This document shows, piece by piece, positions 1 through 6,508 of a DNA stretch of 45,130 nt. The notes under the pieces are model-generated. The model searched no databases and was not told the origin of the DNA. It saw only the letters and a list, made by a program, of their open reading frames with translations. The position numbers and the translations under genes were made by a program. The number at the start of each line of letters is the position of its first letter. Position 1 is the stretch's first letter. Source of the DNA: a virus; the IMG/VR virus record IMGVR_UViG_3300047546_003235, positions 1 to 45,130 of that record; one strand, given 5' to 3'.

Positions 1-2
1 AG

Positions 3-68
3 ATTGACTACAGTGAATTGCGTGGGTTCGGTCATGTTGTGCTGAGTAAATTCAGTTTGGTGGATTGA
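3..68 (+). CDS. C-terminal end of an upstream gene (partial)
   Basis: An open frame enters from the left edge and stops at TGA 66-68. It encodes 21 residues ending in LSKFSLVD. Nothing here identifies the product. The next gene starts 2 nt after this stop, so the two are probably co-transcribed. Such tight spacing is the rule throughout the window. Confidence 0.5.
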   Translation: MDYSELRGFGHVVLSKFSLVD

Positions 69-70
69 AC

Positions 71-676
71 ATGAAATCTGAACTGGTCATAGACACCATA
101 GCTGACTATGTGAGCAATTATTATGGGTTTGAATATGATCAGGCACATGCTCTAGCCTTGCGTGATAGTTTAAGTTCTGGACAACTTCGCAGCAAAATTC
201 GTGCTGCACAAACTATTCAGGACTATACCCCGGGACATCAGCCGTTCCGGGGTTTTTTCATTGGTCACTGGCATGGATTTTTACCTCGGCTGCTCTGGCG
301 TGCAGGAATACTTGATTTTGCGGCCGGTATGGAGCTGGATCCAGTGTGGGTAGATTTTAGTAATAGACTGAACGGCGACTGGCGCTGGTGCAGTGATCAG
401 GGTGATATCAATTCTGAGCCGCATGATCTGGCGCCCTATGATCTGGTTGTAAACACCAGCTGTGAGCACATGGATGATGGGTGGCTGGGGCTACCAGTCA
501 CTGGTTCTTATGTGCTGGCACAGACCACAGATTACCAGCATCCCACGCACGTCAACACTTGCCAGAATCTAGCACAATTTAGACAAAAGTTTTCCGCTTA
601 CCACATCATACACAGTTGTGCTGACCAATATGAAATCTATTCCAGATACACTGTTCTGGCAATAAAAATCACCTAA
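71..676 (+). CDS. SAM-dependent methyltransferase-like phage protein
   Basis: A 201-residue protein; the ATG at 71 is preferred over a TTG at 65, which overlaps the previous stop. It has the layout of a small class I methyltransferase fold. A glycine-containing segment GHWHGFLPRLLW (about residue 67) sits where the SAM loop is expected. An acidic strand ending MELDPVWVDFSN follows, then YDLVVNTSCEHMDDGW, which resembles motif IV and the following loop. I recall similar proteins from T4-like marine phages annotated as methyltransferases. The substrate is unknown. The GxGxG motif is not canonical, so the fold call is moderate and activity is inferred. Confidence 0.5.
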   Translation: MKSELVIDTIADYVSNYYGFEYDQAHALALRDSLSSGQLRSKIRAAQTIQDYTPGHQPFRGFFIGHWHGFLPRLLWRAGILDFAAGMELDPVWVDFSNRLNGDWRWCSDQGDINSEPHDLAPYDLVVNTSCEHMDDGWLGLPVTGSYVLAQTTDYQHPTHVNTCQNLAQFRQKFSAYHIIHSCADQYEIYSRYTVLAIKIT

Positions 677-701
677 AGGAACTATGGAGTAAATAGTAAT
701 C

Positions 702-1073
702 ATGGAAATTCTCCTGTTAATGCTGTTATTGCAAATCAAGCATTGTTATGCTGATTTCAAAATACAGACCTATCAACAGACTGTACGCAAGGGTATTTAC
801 CGCGACCCTGTGGGCATCAGCCACAGCCTGGATCATATCTGGACCAGCCTGGCTGCCCTGCTGTTGTTCAGTGTATTCCATTATCTTGATCCTGTGACCA
901 TCATTCTGGTGGCAGTATTAGAAGGCATTGCTCACTATCACATAGACTGGACCAAGGTCAAATACGGTATCAAGGACATAACCCGTCCCCTGTTCTGGAC
1001 ACAGTTTGGTTTAGACCAGTTAGCCCATCAAATTACCTACATAATCATGGTCTGGTACTTGTTGATAGCGTAA
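702..1073 (+). CDS. DUF3307-like integral membrane protein
   Basis: A 123-residue polytopic membrane protein. The N-terminal helix carries the KHCYADF signature. Then come SHSLDHIWTSL, a hydrophobic segment, HYHIDWTKVKYGI and FGLDQLAHQITYI. The spaced His/Asp residues next to helices are the hallmark of the DUF3307 family, found in bacteria and in phages. The family's role is not established. The Shine-Dalgarno is poor: GGAG lies about 12 nt upstream of the ATG. No terminator follows, and a strong promoter for the next gene begins 1 nt after the stop. Confidence 0.65.
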   Translation: MEILLLMLLLQIKHCYADFKIQTYQQTVRKGIYRDPVGISHSLDHIWTSLAALLLFSVFHYLDPVTIILVAVLEGIAHYHIDWTKVKYGIKDITRPLFWTQFGLDQLAHQITYIIMVWYLLIA

Positions 1074-1074
1074 T

Positions 1075-1103
1075 TTGACAATAAATCCAGTTCCTGCTAT
1101 ACT
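1075..1103 (+). promoter_or_regulatory. sigma-70-type promoter
   Basis: TTGACA at 1075-1080 and TATACT at 1098-1103 with exactly 17 nt between them, about 30 nt upstream of the ATG at 1138. Its start matches two further promoters at 1425 and 2101, suggesting a host RNA polymerase early-promoter cassette. Confidence 0.85.
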
Positions 1104-1137
1104 GTGGATATTGAGTCAGACAACACAGGAGCACTAA

Positions 1138-1422
1138 ATGGAACGTCTTACCAACATTCAGCAAGTCAATTCTGCCATCATGTTTGGCGATTTCACCAGC
1201 GACCAGCTGAACAGCATCCTGGCCGCGGTCAAGTTTCGCCGTAACCAGTTGACCCAGCAGACCAAGCGTAGCATCACCATTGGTAGCCAGGTGCGGTTCG
1301 TGAGCAGCCGTTCGGGCCAGACCATGGCTGGCACCGTAGAAAAGGTGGCCATCAAGTATGTGACCGTGCGCACTGGCCAGGGTCTCTGGCGTGTGCCGGC
1401 TAGCATGCTGGAAGTGGCGTAA
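1138..1422 (+). CDS. small phage protein, unknown function
   Basis: A 94-residue protein directly behind a strong promoter, with AGGAG about 7 nt upstream of the ATG. The N-terminal half looks helical (DQLNSILAAVKFRRNQL). The C-terminal half, IGSQVRFVSSRSGQTMAGTV followed by KVAIKYVTVRT and WRVPASMLEV, resembles a small beta-barrel of SH3 or KOW type. That shape, with several Lys and Arg, would fit nucleic-acid or ribosome binding, but this is inference. I do not recognise a named family. Confidence 0.7.
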   Translation: MERLTNIQQVNSAIMFGDFTSDQLNSILAAVKFRRNQLTQQTKRSITIGSQVRFVSSRSGQTMAGTVEKVAIKYVTVRTGQGLWRVPASMLEVA

Positions 1423-1424
1423 AT

Positions 1425-1453
1425 TTGACAATAATTCTGGATTAGTATATAAT
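1425..1453 (+). promoter_or_regulatory. consensus sigma-70 promoter
   Basis: TTGACA 1425-1430 and TATAAT 1448-1453, spacing 17 nt: both hexamers are perfect. It begins just after the previous stop and drives the gene at 1481. Its sequence is almost the same as the promoter at 2101-2129. Confidence 0.9.
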
Positions 1454-1480
1454 AGGCTCATAGTCAAAAAGGAGCTACAA

Positions 1481-1756
1481 ATGGCACGTACCCGTCAAAT
1501 CATCATGGGCCTGAATAACAGTCAAAAGTTTCGTTTCATCCTGACGCCCGAGCAGGGCGAGGATGTGGGCCTGACCCTGACCATCCAGCAAATGTCGGAC
1601 CAGTTCGCCACCAGCCGGGCCCGTATCGCGGTCTGGGATGCCCTGCTCAAGCTGAGCCATGAGCGTTACGAGGCGGCTCGTGTGGGTAAGCCCTTGCCCC
1701 TGGGTCTGGTGACCGATGCCCAGGGCTTCCGTCAGGTACAAGTAGACCTGCACTAA
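1481..1756 (+). CDS. small phage protein, unknown function
   Basis: A 91-residue protein. The start is the ATG at 1481, preceded by AAAAAGGAG with 6 nt spacing; a longer in-frame reading from 1391 would overlap the previous gene and the promoter and is not needed. The sequence is mostly helical, with QMSDQFATSRARIAVWDALL in the middle, which could be a helix-turn-helix-like or coiled region. No family recognised. It shares a transcript with the gene at 1766. Confidence 0.7.
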   Translation: MARTRQIIMGLNNSQKFRFILTPEQGEDVGLTLTIQQMSDQFATSRARIAVWDALLKLSHERYEAARVGKPLPLGLVTDAQGFRQVQVDLH

Positions 1757-1765
1757 GGAGTTTGT

Positions 1766-2104
1766 ATGCTTCATGCATTGGATGTTTTGGCTGAACGGGT
1801 CATCCGCGATGGTCGGGTAGCGGTATTGGTGTCCCCGGGTTTCGGCGCAGGTTGGTCATCATGGGCTGACCGTGAATTGCGTGAACGGGTATTGTTTGAC
1901 CCTGAAGTGGTAGCTTGGGTTGAAGGTGGCAAGCGTGGTCCATTGCCAGACTTGGAAGAAAAGTACGGTGATCATTTTTATGATGGCGGTGCCAGCGACC
2001 TTATGATAGAATGGGTCCCGGTGGGCGTAAAGTTCCGCATACATGAATATGACGGTTCCGAATCACTGGTCCGTGAATCCGAAGAAGAATGGTTCGTGGC
2101 TTGA
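1766..2104 (+). CDS. conserved phage protein, unknown function
   Basis: A 112-residue acidic protein starting 9 nt after the previous stop, with AAGGAG at good spacing. Features are VAVLVSPGFGAGWSSWADRE near residue 18, LLFDPEVV-type segments, and an acidic C-terminus rich in Glu. I have the impression that the 'VLVSPGxGAGWSxW' segment recurs in hypothetical proteins of large myophages, but I cannot assign a function. The gene ends exactly where the next promoter begins: the TTGACA contains its stop codon TGA. Confidence 0.7.
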   Translation: MLHALDVLAERVIRDGRVAVLVSPGFGAGWSSWADRELRERVLFDPEVVAWVEGGKRGPLPDLEEKYGDHFYDGGASDLMIEWVPVGVKFRIHEYDGSESLVRESEEEWFVA

Positions 2105-2129
2105 CAATAATTCCAGATTCGTATATAAT
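2101..2129 (+). promoter_or_regulatory. consensus sigma-70 promoter overlapping the upstream stop codon
   Basis: TTGACA 2101-2106 and TATAAT 2124-2129, spacing 17 nt. The -35 hexamer overlaps the TGA stop of the upstream gene (2102-2104). It drives the run of overlapping genes from 2164 onward. Confidence 0.9.
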
Positions 2130-2163
2130 AGTGTCTTACACAGTTAGATAACGGAGCAACCAA

Positions 2164-2565
2164 ATGGCATATGTATCGCAAGACCTGAAGAAAAGCCTGG
2201 CCCCGCAAGTCAAGGCCATCCTGAAAAAGTTCGGTCTCAAGGGCAGTCTGAGTGTGCGTAATCACATGACCCTGGTCTTGACCGTGAAAAGCGGTGCTAT
2301 TGACTTCATTGGTAACTACAACCGGGTGGCTGGCTCCCGCGCGGCCGACCGTTTTACTCCGGCCACTGGCAGTCTGGATGTGAATCCCTACTGGTATCAG
2401 GAGCATTTTGATGGCCAGGCACAACGGGCCATTGGCGAACTGCTGGCGGCCATGAATCGTGGCAATCATGATCGCAGCGATATCCAGACCGATTACTTTG
2501 ATGTGGGCTGGTATGTGGACTTGCATATCGGCCGTTGGAATCAACCTTACGCCCTTGAGGCCTGA
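2164..2565 (+). CDS. conserved phage protein (LPD29-like), unknown function
   Basis: A 133-residue protein with ACGGAG upstream of the ATG. The order APQVKAILKKFG, then SLSVRNHMTLVLTVKSGAID, NPYWYQEHFDG, QTDYFDVGWYVDLHIGRWN is characteristic of a small protein family widespread in tailed phages and mobile elements. It resembles the large polyvalent-protein-associated domain LPD29, with moderate certainty. The function is not known. It abuts the SWIM-domain gene with no gap, so the two are translationally linked. Confidence 0.75.
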   Translation: MAYVSQDLKKSLAPQVKAILKKFGLKGSLSVRNHMTLVLTVKSGAIDFIGNYNRVAGSRAADRFTPATGSLDVNPYWYQEHFDGQAQRAIGELLAAMNRGNHDRSDIQTDYFDVGWYVDLHIGRWNQPYALEA

Positions 2566-2934
2566 ATGAAGTATTTCCAGGAAGTGACCCAGTGGAGTGG
2601 CGGTACTCCCAACCATGTTTATTACCTGACGGATGATAAGCGCAAGATGGTGGGTTATATCCGGGCTGGTACTAAACGACTACATAAATTCAGTCAGCCC
2701 ATGAACTTTGACAGCCGTGGTCGCAAGTTTGTGGTGCTGGATCGCCAGGGTGAGGCTGATGAGGTCTATTTCCCCAGAGAGGCTGAACGCCAGGCTGAAA
2801 CCGATTCCGTCCAGGTCCAGGGCAGTGGTGGCAAAGTTTACCACCTGACTCGCAACCGGGCAGGCTGGACCTGTACTTGCCCGGGTTACATGTTCCGTCG
2901 CAAGTGTCGCCATGTTGAGGAAGCCCCCAAATGA
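2566..2934 (+). CDS. phage protein with C-terminal SWIM-type zinc finger
   Basis: A 122-residue protein in two parts. Residues 1-70 (VTQWSGGTPNHVYYLTD, KMVGYIRAGTK, then a GRKFVVLD strand) belong to a conserved phage family of unknown function. Residues 90-122 form CTCPGYMFRRKCRHVEE, a C-x-C-x8-C-x-H pattern matching the SWIM zinc finger, usually a nucleic-acid or protein-binding element. The ATG directly follows the previous TGA. The stop overlaps the next start (ATGA). The role is probably DNA- or RNA-associated, by inference from SWIM. Confidence 0.8.
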   Translation: MKYFQEVTQWSGGTPNHVYYLTDDKRKMVGYIRAGTKRLHKFSQPMNFDSRGRKFVVLDRQGEADEVYFPREAERQAETDSVQVQGSGGKVYHLTRNRAGWTCTCPGYMFRRKCRHVEEAPK

Positions 2935-3095
2935 ACCAACAACCCACACTTGACCAGATGCTGGACGCACTGCGTAATCCTGCCGCTGACAAGCGTAGCC
3001 TGGCAGAACTGGATGATGTGATTGATGAAATCATGGCGCGTAATCCTGACTGGGTTGACATGATCACCCAAATCGTTGAGGAGCGTAGCAAATGA
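2931..3095 (+). CDS. small acidic helical protein, unknown
   Basis: A 54-residue frame opening at an ATGA overlap with the SWIM gene and closing at an ATGA overlap with the next gene. The product (LDQMLDALRN, then LAELDDVIDEIMARNPDWV) is acidic and looks all-helical. Overlaps at both ends and an uninterrupted frame argue for a real gene. No family recognised. Confidence 0.7.
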   Translation: MNQQPTLDQMLDALRNPAADKRSLAELDDVIDEIMARNPDWVDMITQIVEERSK

Positions 3096-3331
3096 ACGAA
3101 CTAATGGAAAACCTAATGTATCGGGCAGGTCTTACTGCTCAGGGATGTTGGGATGAAATGGATGCCTACGATAGGCAGGCTATTGAAAAGTTCGCCGAGT
3201 TGATTGTTCGGGAATGTGTTGGCATTGTAGAGAGTTTGCCCGCAGGATACCGGGATTACCGTGACCAAATTGAAGATGCCTTTCGTAGAGATTGTGTAGC
3301 AGAGTTAAAAGAGCATTTCGGAGTTGAATAA
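3092..3331 (+). CDS. small phage protein with 'FAELIVREC...EHFGVE' signature
   Basis: A 79-residue protein starting in an ATGA overlap. The pattern FAELIVRECVGIVES, then a C-terminal ELKEHFGVE, is shared with the gene at 3537 in this window (FAQLIVEECIAKIEA and LQEHFGVDS), so the two are paralogues separated by two tiny membrane-protein genes. I associate similar small proteins, often several per genome, with T4-like phages of marine and enteric hosts. Function unknown. Confidence 0.8.
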   Translation: MNELMENLMYRAGLTAQGCWDEMDAYDRQAIEKFAELIVRECVGIVESLPAGYRDYRDQIEDAFRRDCVAELKEHFGVE

Positions 3332-3411
3332 TGATGGCATTTTTTCTTGGGGCACTGTTGGCCCTGTTGGTGAGTTTTCTTGAAGCCTACTACAGATTGG
3401 TCAGACGATGA
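3331..3411 (+). CDS. 26-residue single-pass membrane micro-protein
   Basis: The frame opens at a TAATG overlap with the upstream gene and closes at an ATGA overlap with the next. The 26-residue product is one hydrophobic helix (FFLGALLALLVSFLEAYY) followed by a basic tail LVRR. The double overlap and clear helix support a real gene despite its size. Function unknown. Confidence 0.6.
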   Translation: MMAFFLGALLALLVSFLEAYYRLVRR

Positions 3412-3533
3412 ACAAAATTGATCAATACGTAGATGATATTTTCGTGGTGGTGTTGACCTCGCCCATTTGGATTACTCTGAGTGTAGGCGTGTATTCTATC
3501 ATAAGCCTATTGTATAACTGGATCTTGGGATAA
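3408..3533 (+). CDS. 41-residue single-pass membrane micro-protein
   Basis: Starts in an ATGA overlap with the 26-residue gene. It encodes an acidic N-terminus (MNKIDQYVDD) and then a long hydrophobic stretch, VVVLTSPIWITLSVGVYSII, ending in YNWILG. A small inner-membrane protein is likely. No family assigned; holin-like or spanin-like roles cannot be judged from this alone. Confidence 0.6.
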   Translation: MNKIDQYVDDIFVVVLTSPIWITLSVGVYSIISLLYNWILG

Positions 3534-3536
3534 TAC

Positions 3537-3773
3537 GTGAACCAACGAATTTTTGAACTTGCCCGACAGTCTGGTATGGTTCAAATACTTGAAGAACACG
3601 CCAGCGAATATGGAAACGGCCAGTTTGAGAATACTCCGTATCCAGAACTAGAACTGTTCGCCCAGCTGATTGTAGAAGAATGTATTGCTAAAATAGAAGC
3701 GGCCGCCGAACACAGCCCTGAACTTTACGGAGTGGCACTGGATCTACAAGAACATTTTGGCGTTGATTCTTGA
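3537..3773 (+). CDS. paralogue of the gene at 3092, small phage protein
   Basis: A 78-residue protein starting at GTG 3537. The start is supported because the N-terminus (MNQRIFELARQSGM) lines up with that of the 3092 gene. The body, LELFAQLIVEECIAKIEA and the terminal LQEHFGVDS, is clearly homologous to it. The Shine-Dalgarno is weak (GGGA). Function unknown. Confidence 0.75.
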   Translation: MNQRIFELARQSGMVQILEEHASEYGNGQFENTPYPELELFAQLIVEECIAKIEAAAEHSPELYGVALDLQEHFGVDS

Positions 3774-3809
3774 CGCCAGTAAATGCTGTTTTTTTGCACA
3801 CGGCCGCCG

Positions 3810-3817
3810 TCTAAATA
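3810..3817 (+). promoter_or_regulatory. weak T4-type late-promoter-like motif
   Basis: TCTAAATA followed by TTGGT and then the ATG of the next gene. It differs by one base from the C/G-ATAAATA motif seen before late genes in this window. The predicted transcript start falls on the ATG at 3823. Alone it is weak evidence. Confidence 0.3.
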
Positions 3818-3822
3818 TTGGT

Positions 3823-4023
3823 ATGAGCAACACTGATGTAATCGTCAAAACAGAAATCAATCGCTGGTTGTGGTCCATGCTGGGCCGCGAACAACTGGTT
3901 TACGATTGGTGGCACGGTGCCAACCGGGCCTTTGATGGTCAAACACCTGAACAAGTGTATCAGAGTGGCGCGGAAGGCCGGGCTCAGGTGCGTGATTACG
4001 TGCAGGGCCACCTACAACGATGA
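3823..4023 (+). CDS. small phage protein resembling the MbcA/ParS (DUF2384) domain
   Basis: A 66-residue protein; the internal ATG at 3823 is preferred to 3757, because the longer form adds an implausible Cys/Phe-rich leader overlapping the previous gene. The segment WSMLGREQLVYDWWHGANRA, then FDGQTPEQVYQSGAEGR and a final helix, resembles the 'N-x-x-L-x-G-x-TP' core of MbcA/ParS/Xre antitoxin-type domains and related short phage proteins. No partner toxin gene is adjacent, so I do not call it an antitoxin. It has no clear Shine-Dalgarno. The stop overlaps the next start (ATGA). Confidence 0.65.
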   Translation: MSNTDVIVKTEINRWLWSMLGREQLVYDWWHGANRAFDGQTPEQVYQSGAEGRAQVRDYVQGHLQR

Positions 4024-4220
4024 GCGACACAGCCTGGACCATCTTCGTGATCGTCTTGGCAGTGTCGGCAGTGATATATTTCACTGCCATCTTACTCTGG
4101 ATATTCTGGGATGATTTGGTAGAACCTGCACCCACGAAAAAACCCATTCGTGATACAATAGAGCCAGAGCCCACAGATCCTGTGAGCCGTTTTCGTAACC
4201 TACGCCGACCTGTAAAATGA
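4020..4220 (+). CDS. small single-pass membrane protein
   Basis: A 66-residue protein starting and ending in ATGA overlaps. Residues 6-30 form a transmembrane helix (WTIFVIVLAVSAVIYFTAIL, then LWIFW). A short hydrophilic tail rich in Pro, Glu and Arg follows. Function unknown. Coupling to the downstream phosphoesterase suggests joint expression, not necessarily a joint role. Confidence 0.7.
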   Translation: MSDTAWTIFVIVLAVSAVIYFTAILLWIFWDDLVEPAPTKKPIRDTIEPEPTDPVSRFRNLRRPVK

Positions 4221-5059
4221 AAATCGCACTTGCCAGTGACCTCCATCTGGAGTTCGGGGATATCCACCTCGCCAATGACCAGGGCGCGGATGTGCTGCTG
4301 CTGGCTGGTGATATCATGATTGCCCAGGACCTGCATGACCATCCGGCTGAAAATCTGGCTACAGGCATCAACCTGGGCACCAGGCAACAAGCGGCCCAGA
4401 GATATCGTGAATTCCTGGCTCGTGTGAGTCAGGAGTTTCCTCATGTGATCTATATTGCGGGCAACCATGAGTTCTATCACGGCAAGTTTCATGCCAGCCT
4501 GGATGACCTGACCAACGAGTGCAGTAAGTTCGCCAATGTCCATTTCCTGGAAAATGATACCCGGGTCATTGATGGCATAACATTCGTTGGTTGCACACTC
4601 TGGACTGACATGAACAAGGGTGACCCACTCACACTTCACACGGTTGCAGGCATGATGAATGACTACCGCATCATCCGTGAGGATAGTAAGGGTTATACCA
4701 AACTGAGGCCGGCACATACTCTGGCCCGTCACCGTCGCAGTCTGGAATATATTCGCAATGCGGTTGGGGGCAAGACGGGAGAAAAATTTGTGGTGGTGGG
4801 CCATATGGCTCCCAGCCCGCAGAGTACTCACGAAAGATATAGGGACGATCCCATCATGAACGGGGCTTACAGCAGTGACCTGAGTGAGTTCATTCTGGAT
4901 CATCCACAAATTCAGGCCTGGGTTCATGGTCACACTCACTACAATTTTGACTACATGATTGGCACGACCAGAATCCTGTGCAATCCACGTGGCTATGTGG
5001 GCTATGAGCGTGGTACACAGGAGGAGGATCCCTATCATGCTCAGGTGTTTGAAGTGTGA
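4217..5059 (+). CDS. calcineurin-like metallophosphoesterase
   Basis: A 280-residue cytoplasmic protein with all metallophosphoesterase motifs in order: D8-x-H10 (SDLHLEF), GD at 31-32 (LLLAGDIM), GNHEFY at 82-87, a GHMAPS motif, and HGHTHYN near the C-terminus. These residues bind the two metal ions. The family hydrolyses phosphomono- or diesters, and T4-like phages carry several members. The substrate cannot be deduced. Length and motifs are complete and the start is fixed by the ATGA overlap. It is the last gene of the run before an inverted repeat and a new promoter. Confidence 0.88.
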   Translation: MKIALASDLHLEFGDIHLANDQGADVLLLAGDIMIAQDLHDHPAENLATGINLGTRQQAAQRYREFLARVSQEFPHVIYIAGNHEFYHGKFHASLDDLTNECSKFANVHFLENDTRVIDGITFVGCTLWTDMNKGDPLTLHTVAGMMNDYRIIREDSKGYTKLRPAHTLARHRRSLEYIRNAVGGKTGEKFVVVGHMAPSPQSTHERYRDDPIMNGAYSSDLSEFILDHPQIQAWVHGHTHYNFDYMIGTTRILCNPRGYVGYERGTQEEDPYHAQVFEV

Positions 5060-5066
5060 TTGGTAC

Positions 5067-5113
5067 AACACAGGCAGTAATGTAGCCAAAAGCCATTGCA
5101 CACTGCCTGTGTT
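5067..5113 (+). repeat. 12-bp perfect inverted repeat overlapping a promoter
   Basis: The arm at 5067-5078 (AACACAGGCAGT) is an exact reverse complement of 5102-5113, with 23 nt between them. The right arm fills most of the -35/-10 spacer of the promoter at 5096-5124. It could be an operator for a dimeric repressor or an attenuating hairpin at the end of the phosphoesterase transcript. It lacks a long T-run, so a simple intrinsic terminator is less likely. Confidence 0.75.
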
Positions 5114-5124
5114 TAGCATATAAT
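5096..5124 (+). promoter_or_regulatory. sigma-70-type promoter with embedded operator-like arm
   Basis: TTGCAC 5096-5101 and a perfect TATAAT 5119-5124, spacing 17 nt. It drives the winged-helix gene at 5173. One arm of the 12-bp inverted repeat lies in the spacer, so the gene's own product is a natural candidate regulator. Confidence 0.75.
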
Positions 5125-5172
5125 CAATCTATCGCTGATGCAAACAGCGACTAATATTGAAAGGAAGCAAAT

Positions 5173-5442
5173 ATGCAAACCGTTACTAAGCAAGCCCGTT
5201 TGACCGAAGCCCTGTTGGCAGGAGAGCAACTGACCGCCAGCCAGATTGAAGCCCGTTTTGGCATCAAGAATCCCACCGCTACCATCAGCGACATTCGCTT
5301 TAGTGGTGTTCCTGTCTACGCCAACCAGCGTAAGAACAGCAAGGGCCAGGTTGTGACCCGCTATCGTGTGGGCAAGGCCAGCCGCGAGGTTGTTGCTGCC
5401 GGCTACCGTGCACTGGCCATGGGCCTGTTCACCAGCAACTGA
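5173..5442 (+). CDS. small winged-helix-like DNA-binding protein
   Basis: An 89-residue basic protein with AAAGGA 8 nt before the ATG. LTEALLAGEQLTASQIEARF is a helix-turn-helix-like start; GIKNPTATISDIRF is the recognition-helix region; VYANQRKN and VVTRYRVGK look like the wing hairpin. Similar short helix-turn-helix proteins occur in T4-like and other phages. It stands alone between its own promoter and a strong terminator, so it is monocistronic and probably made in quantity. Autoregulation through the 5067-5113 repeat is inferred. Confidence 0.75.
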   Translation: MQTVTKQARLTEALLAGEQLTASQIEARFGIKNPTATISDIRFSGVPVYANQRKNSKGQVVTRYRVGKASREVVAAGYRALAMGLFTSN

Positions 5443-5460
5443 TAGAGATATCAGGCAACA

Positions 5461-5490
5461 AAAAGGCAGCACCTAATAAGGCTGCCTTTT
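5461..5490 (+). terminator. intrinsic terminator
   Basis: AAAAGGCAGC at 5461-5470 pairs perfectly with GCTGCCTTTT at 5481-5490 around a 10-nt loop. The stem is GC-rich at its top and the T-run closes it, with an A-run on the other side, so it could work in both directions. It ends the winged-helix transcript. Confidence 0.88.
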
Positions 5491-5497
5491 CCTACCA

Positions 5498-5818
5498 ATG
5501 AACCTAGCAAAAATACAAGAAGCCCTGGTCATCCTGCAAGAAGAATGTGGTGAGGTGGTACAGGTGGTGGCAAAGTGTCACAGATTCGGTCTGGACGGTG
5601 TAAACCCAGTGGATGGCTCCACAAACCGAGATCGGCTGTCGGCCGAGATTGGTGATCTGGTGTGCATGGTTGAAATATTACAAGAATTGGGCGTGCTGGA
5701 CCAGCAAGAAATTCAAAATCGTGCTACAATGAAGCGTCACAAACTGGAACGCTGGAGCACGTTGTTTGCACCAGATACTTTTGAAACTACACTTTACGAT
5801 CTGGATCAAAATGTTTGA
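5498..5818 (+). CDS. MazG-like nucleotide pyrophosphohydrolase
   Basis: A 106-residue helical protein. E15-E16-x-x-E19 (QEECGEVVQVVAK) and E50-x-x-D53 (AEIGDLVCMVE) form the paired acidic metal-binding motifs of the all-alpha NTP pyrophosphohydrolase (MazG/dUTPase-like) superfamily. Phage MazG-type enzymes cleave nucleotides or alarmones; the substrate here is unknown. The ATG lies only 8 nt after the terminator stem and lacks a Shine-Dalgarno, so expression may come from read-through or an unseen promoter. Confidence 0.75.
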   Translation: MNLAKIQEALVILQEECGEVVQVVAKCHRFGLDGVNPVDGSTNRDRLSAEIGDLVCMVEILQELGVLDQQEIQNRATMKRHKLERWSTLFAPDTFETTLYDLDQNV

Positions 5819-6227
5819 CGATACCACTGAATTTTTCATTACACTGGCATTCGGCATTGCGCATGCTGTCATCTGGTTTATTGCCGGTTATGTTTATCGC
5901 AATATTCAACTGGTGAGAGAGATTCGCCAGATGTTGAAAAATGTTGATGGGCTCAAGATAAAATTTGTGGATGAGAATGGTCAAGAAATCACTCGTGACA
6001 ACCACAGTGAAATCCGCCCCGTATTGACCCTCAAGCACGAAATCATTGATGGTGGTCATTATTTCTATTACGATGACAACACATTTGCCTGCCAGGGTCC
6101 CACTCTGGAGGCCGCTGCATTGCAATATCAAGAGAGCAACCGAGACCAAACTGTGGCAGAATTTGTGCATGCCGAAAACCGACAGACCTATTACTTCGTC
6201 AAGGGTCAACTGGAGAGTGCACAGTGA
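5811..6227 (+). CDS. membrane-anchored phage protein, unknown
   Basis: A 138-residue protein; ATG 5811 overlaps the MazG-like stop by 8 nt. Residues 8-28 (FFITLAFGIAHAVIWFIAGY) form a transmembrane helix. The rest is a soluble domain with a DGLKIKFVDENGQ segment, a GGHYFYYDDNTFACQG segment and a YYFVKGQL ending. No family recognised. The stop overlaps the next start as GTGA. Confidence 0.65.
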   Translation: MFDDTTEFFITLAFGIAHAVIWFIAGYVYRNIQLVREIRQMLKNVDGLKIKFVDENGQEITRDNHSEIRPVLTLKHEIIDGGHYFYYDDNTFACQGPTLEAAALQYQESNRDQTVAEFVHAENRQTYYFVKGQLESAQ

Positions 6228-6508
6228 AGTTTCTGCCCAACAACGATCCTTTTTCACAAATGGTACGAGGTATTCTGTCTCATCAAGAACGCTTGCTTAG
6301 TGACGGCTTGCGTATCACGCCTGAGCAATATCAAGAATTCTTGCGACACTACATCATTGACGCACTGGCTGGAAAAAGATTGGGGCAGAGTTTTTGTGAA
6401 CGGCATGGCATAAGCAATGCCAGCCCACTCTACTACTTCCGAGATAATAATTTCAGTGAACGCTGGATTCATGATAATTACATAGAACATGAAACCCAAA
6501 TTTCGTGA
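6224..6508 (+). CDS. conserved small phage protein ('SFCERHGI...YYFRDN...RWI')
   Basis: A 94-residue protein starting at GTG 6224 in a GTGA overlap. The signature LGQSFCERHGISN, then PLYYFRDNNFSERWIHDNYI, resembles a small family I associate with marine T4-like phages. Function unknown. The helical pattern suggests a compact DNA- or protein-binding domain, which is only inference. It overlaps the deaminase start by 20 nt. Confidence 0.7.
   Translation: MKFLPNNDPFSQMVRGILSHQERLLSDGLRITPEQYQEFLRHYIIDALAGKRLGQSFCERHGISNASPLYYFRDNNFSERWIHDNYIEHETQIS

Noticed and set aside
3757-3822. Upstream extension of the MbcA/ParS-like gene
   Set aside because: The added leader overlaps the preceding gene and has no family match; ATG 3823 gives the expected compact protein.
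3823-4023. Toxin-antitoxin system
   Set aside because: The MbcA/ParS-like and, at 40373, AbrB-like proteins have no adjacent RES-domain, MazF-like or other toxin candidate.
3857-5119. 420-residue open frame on the minus strand
   Set aside because: It is the antisense shadow of the phosphoesterase gene and its neighbours. The plus strand has intact catalytic motifs and coupled starts; the minus frame has no recognisable domain.
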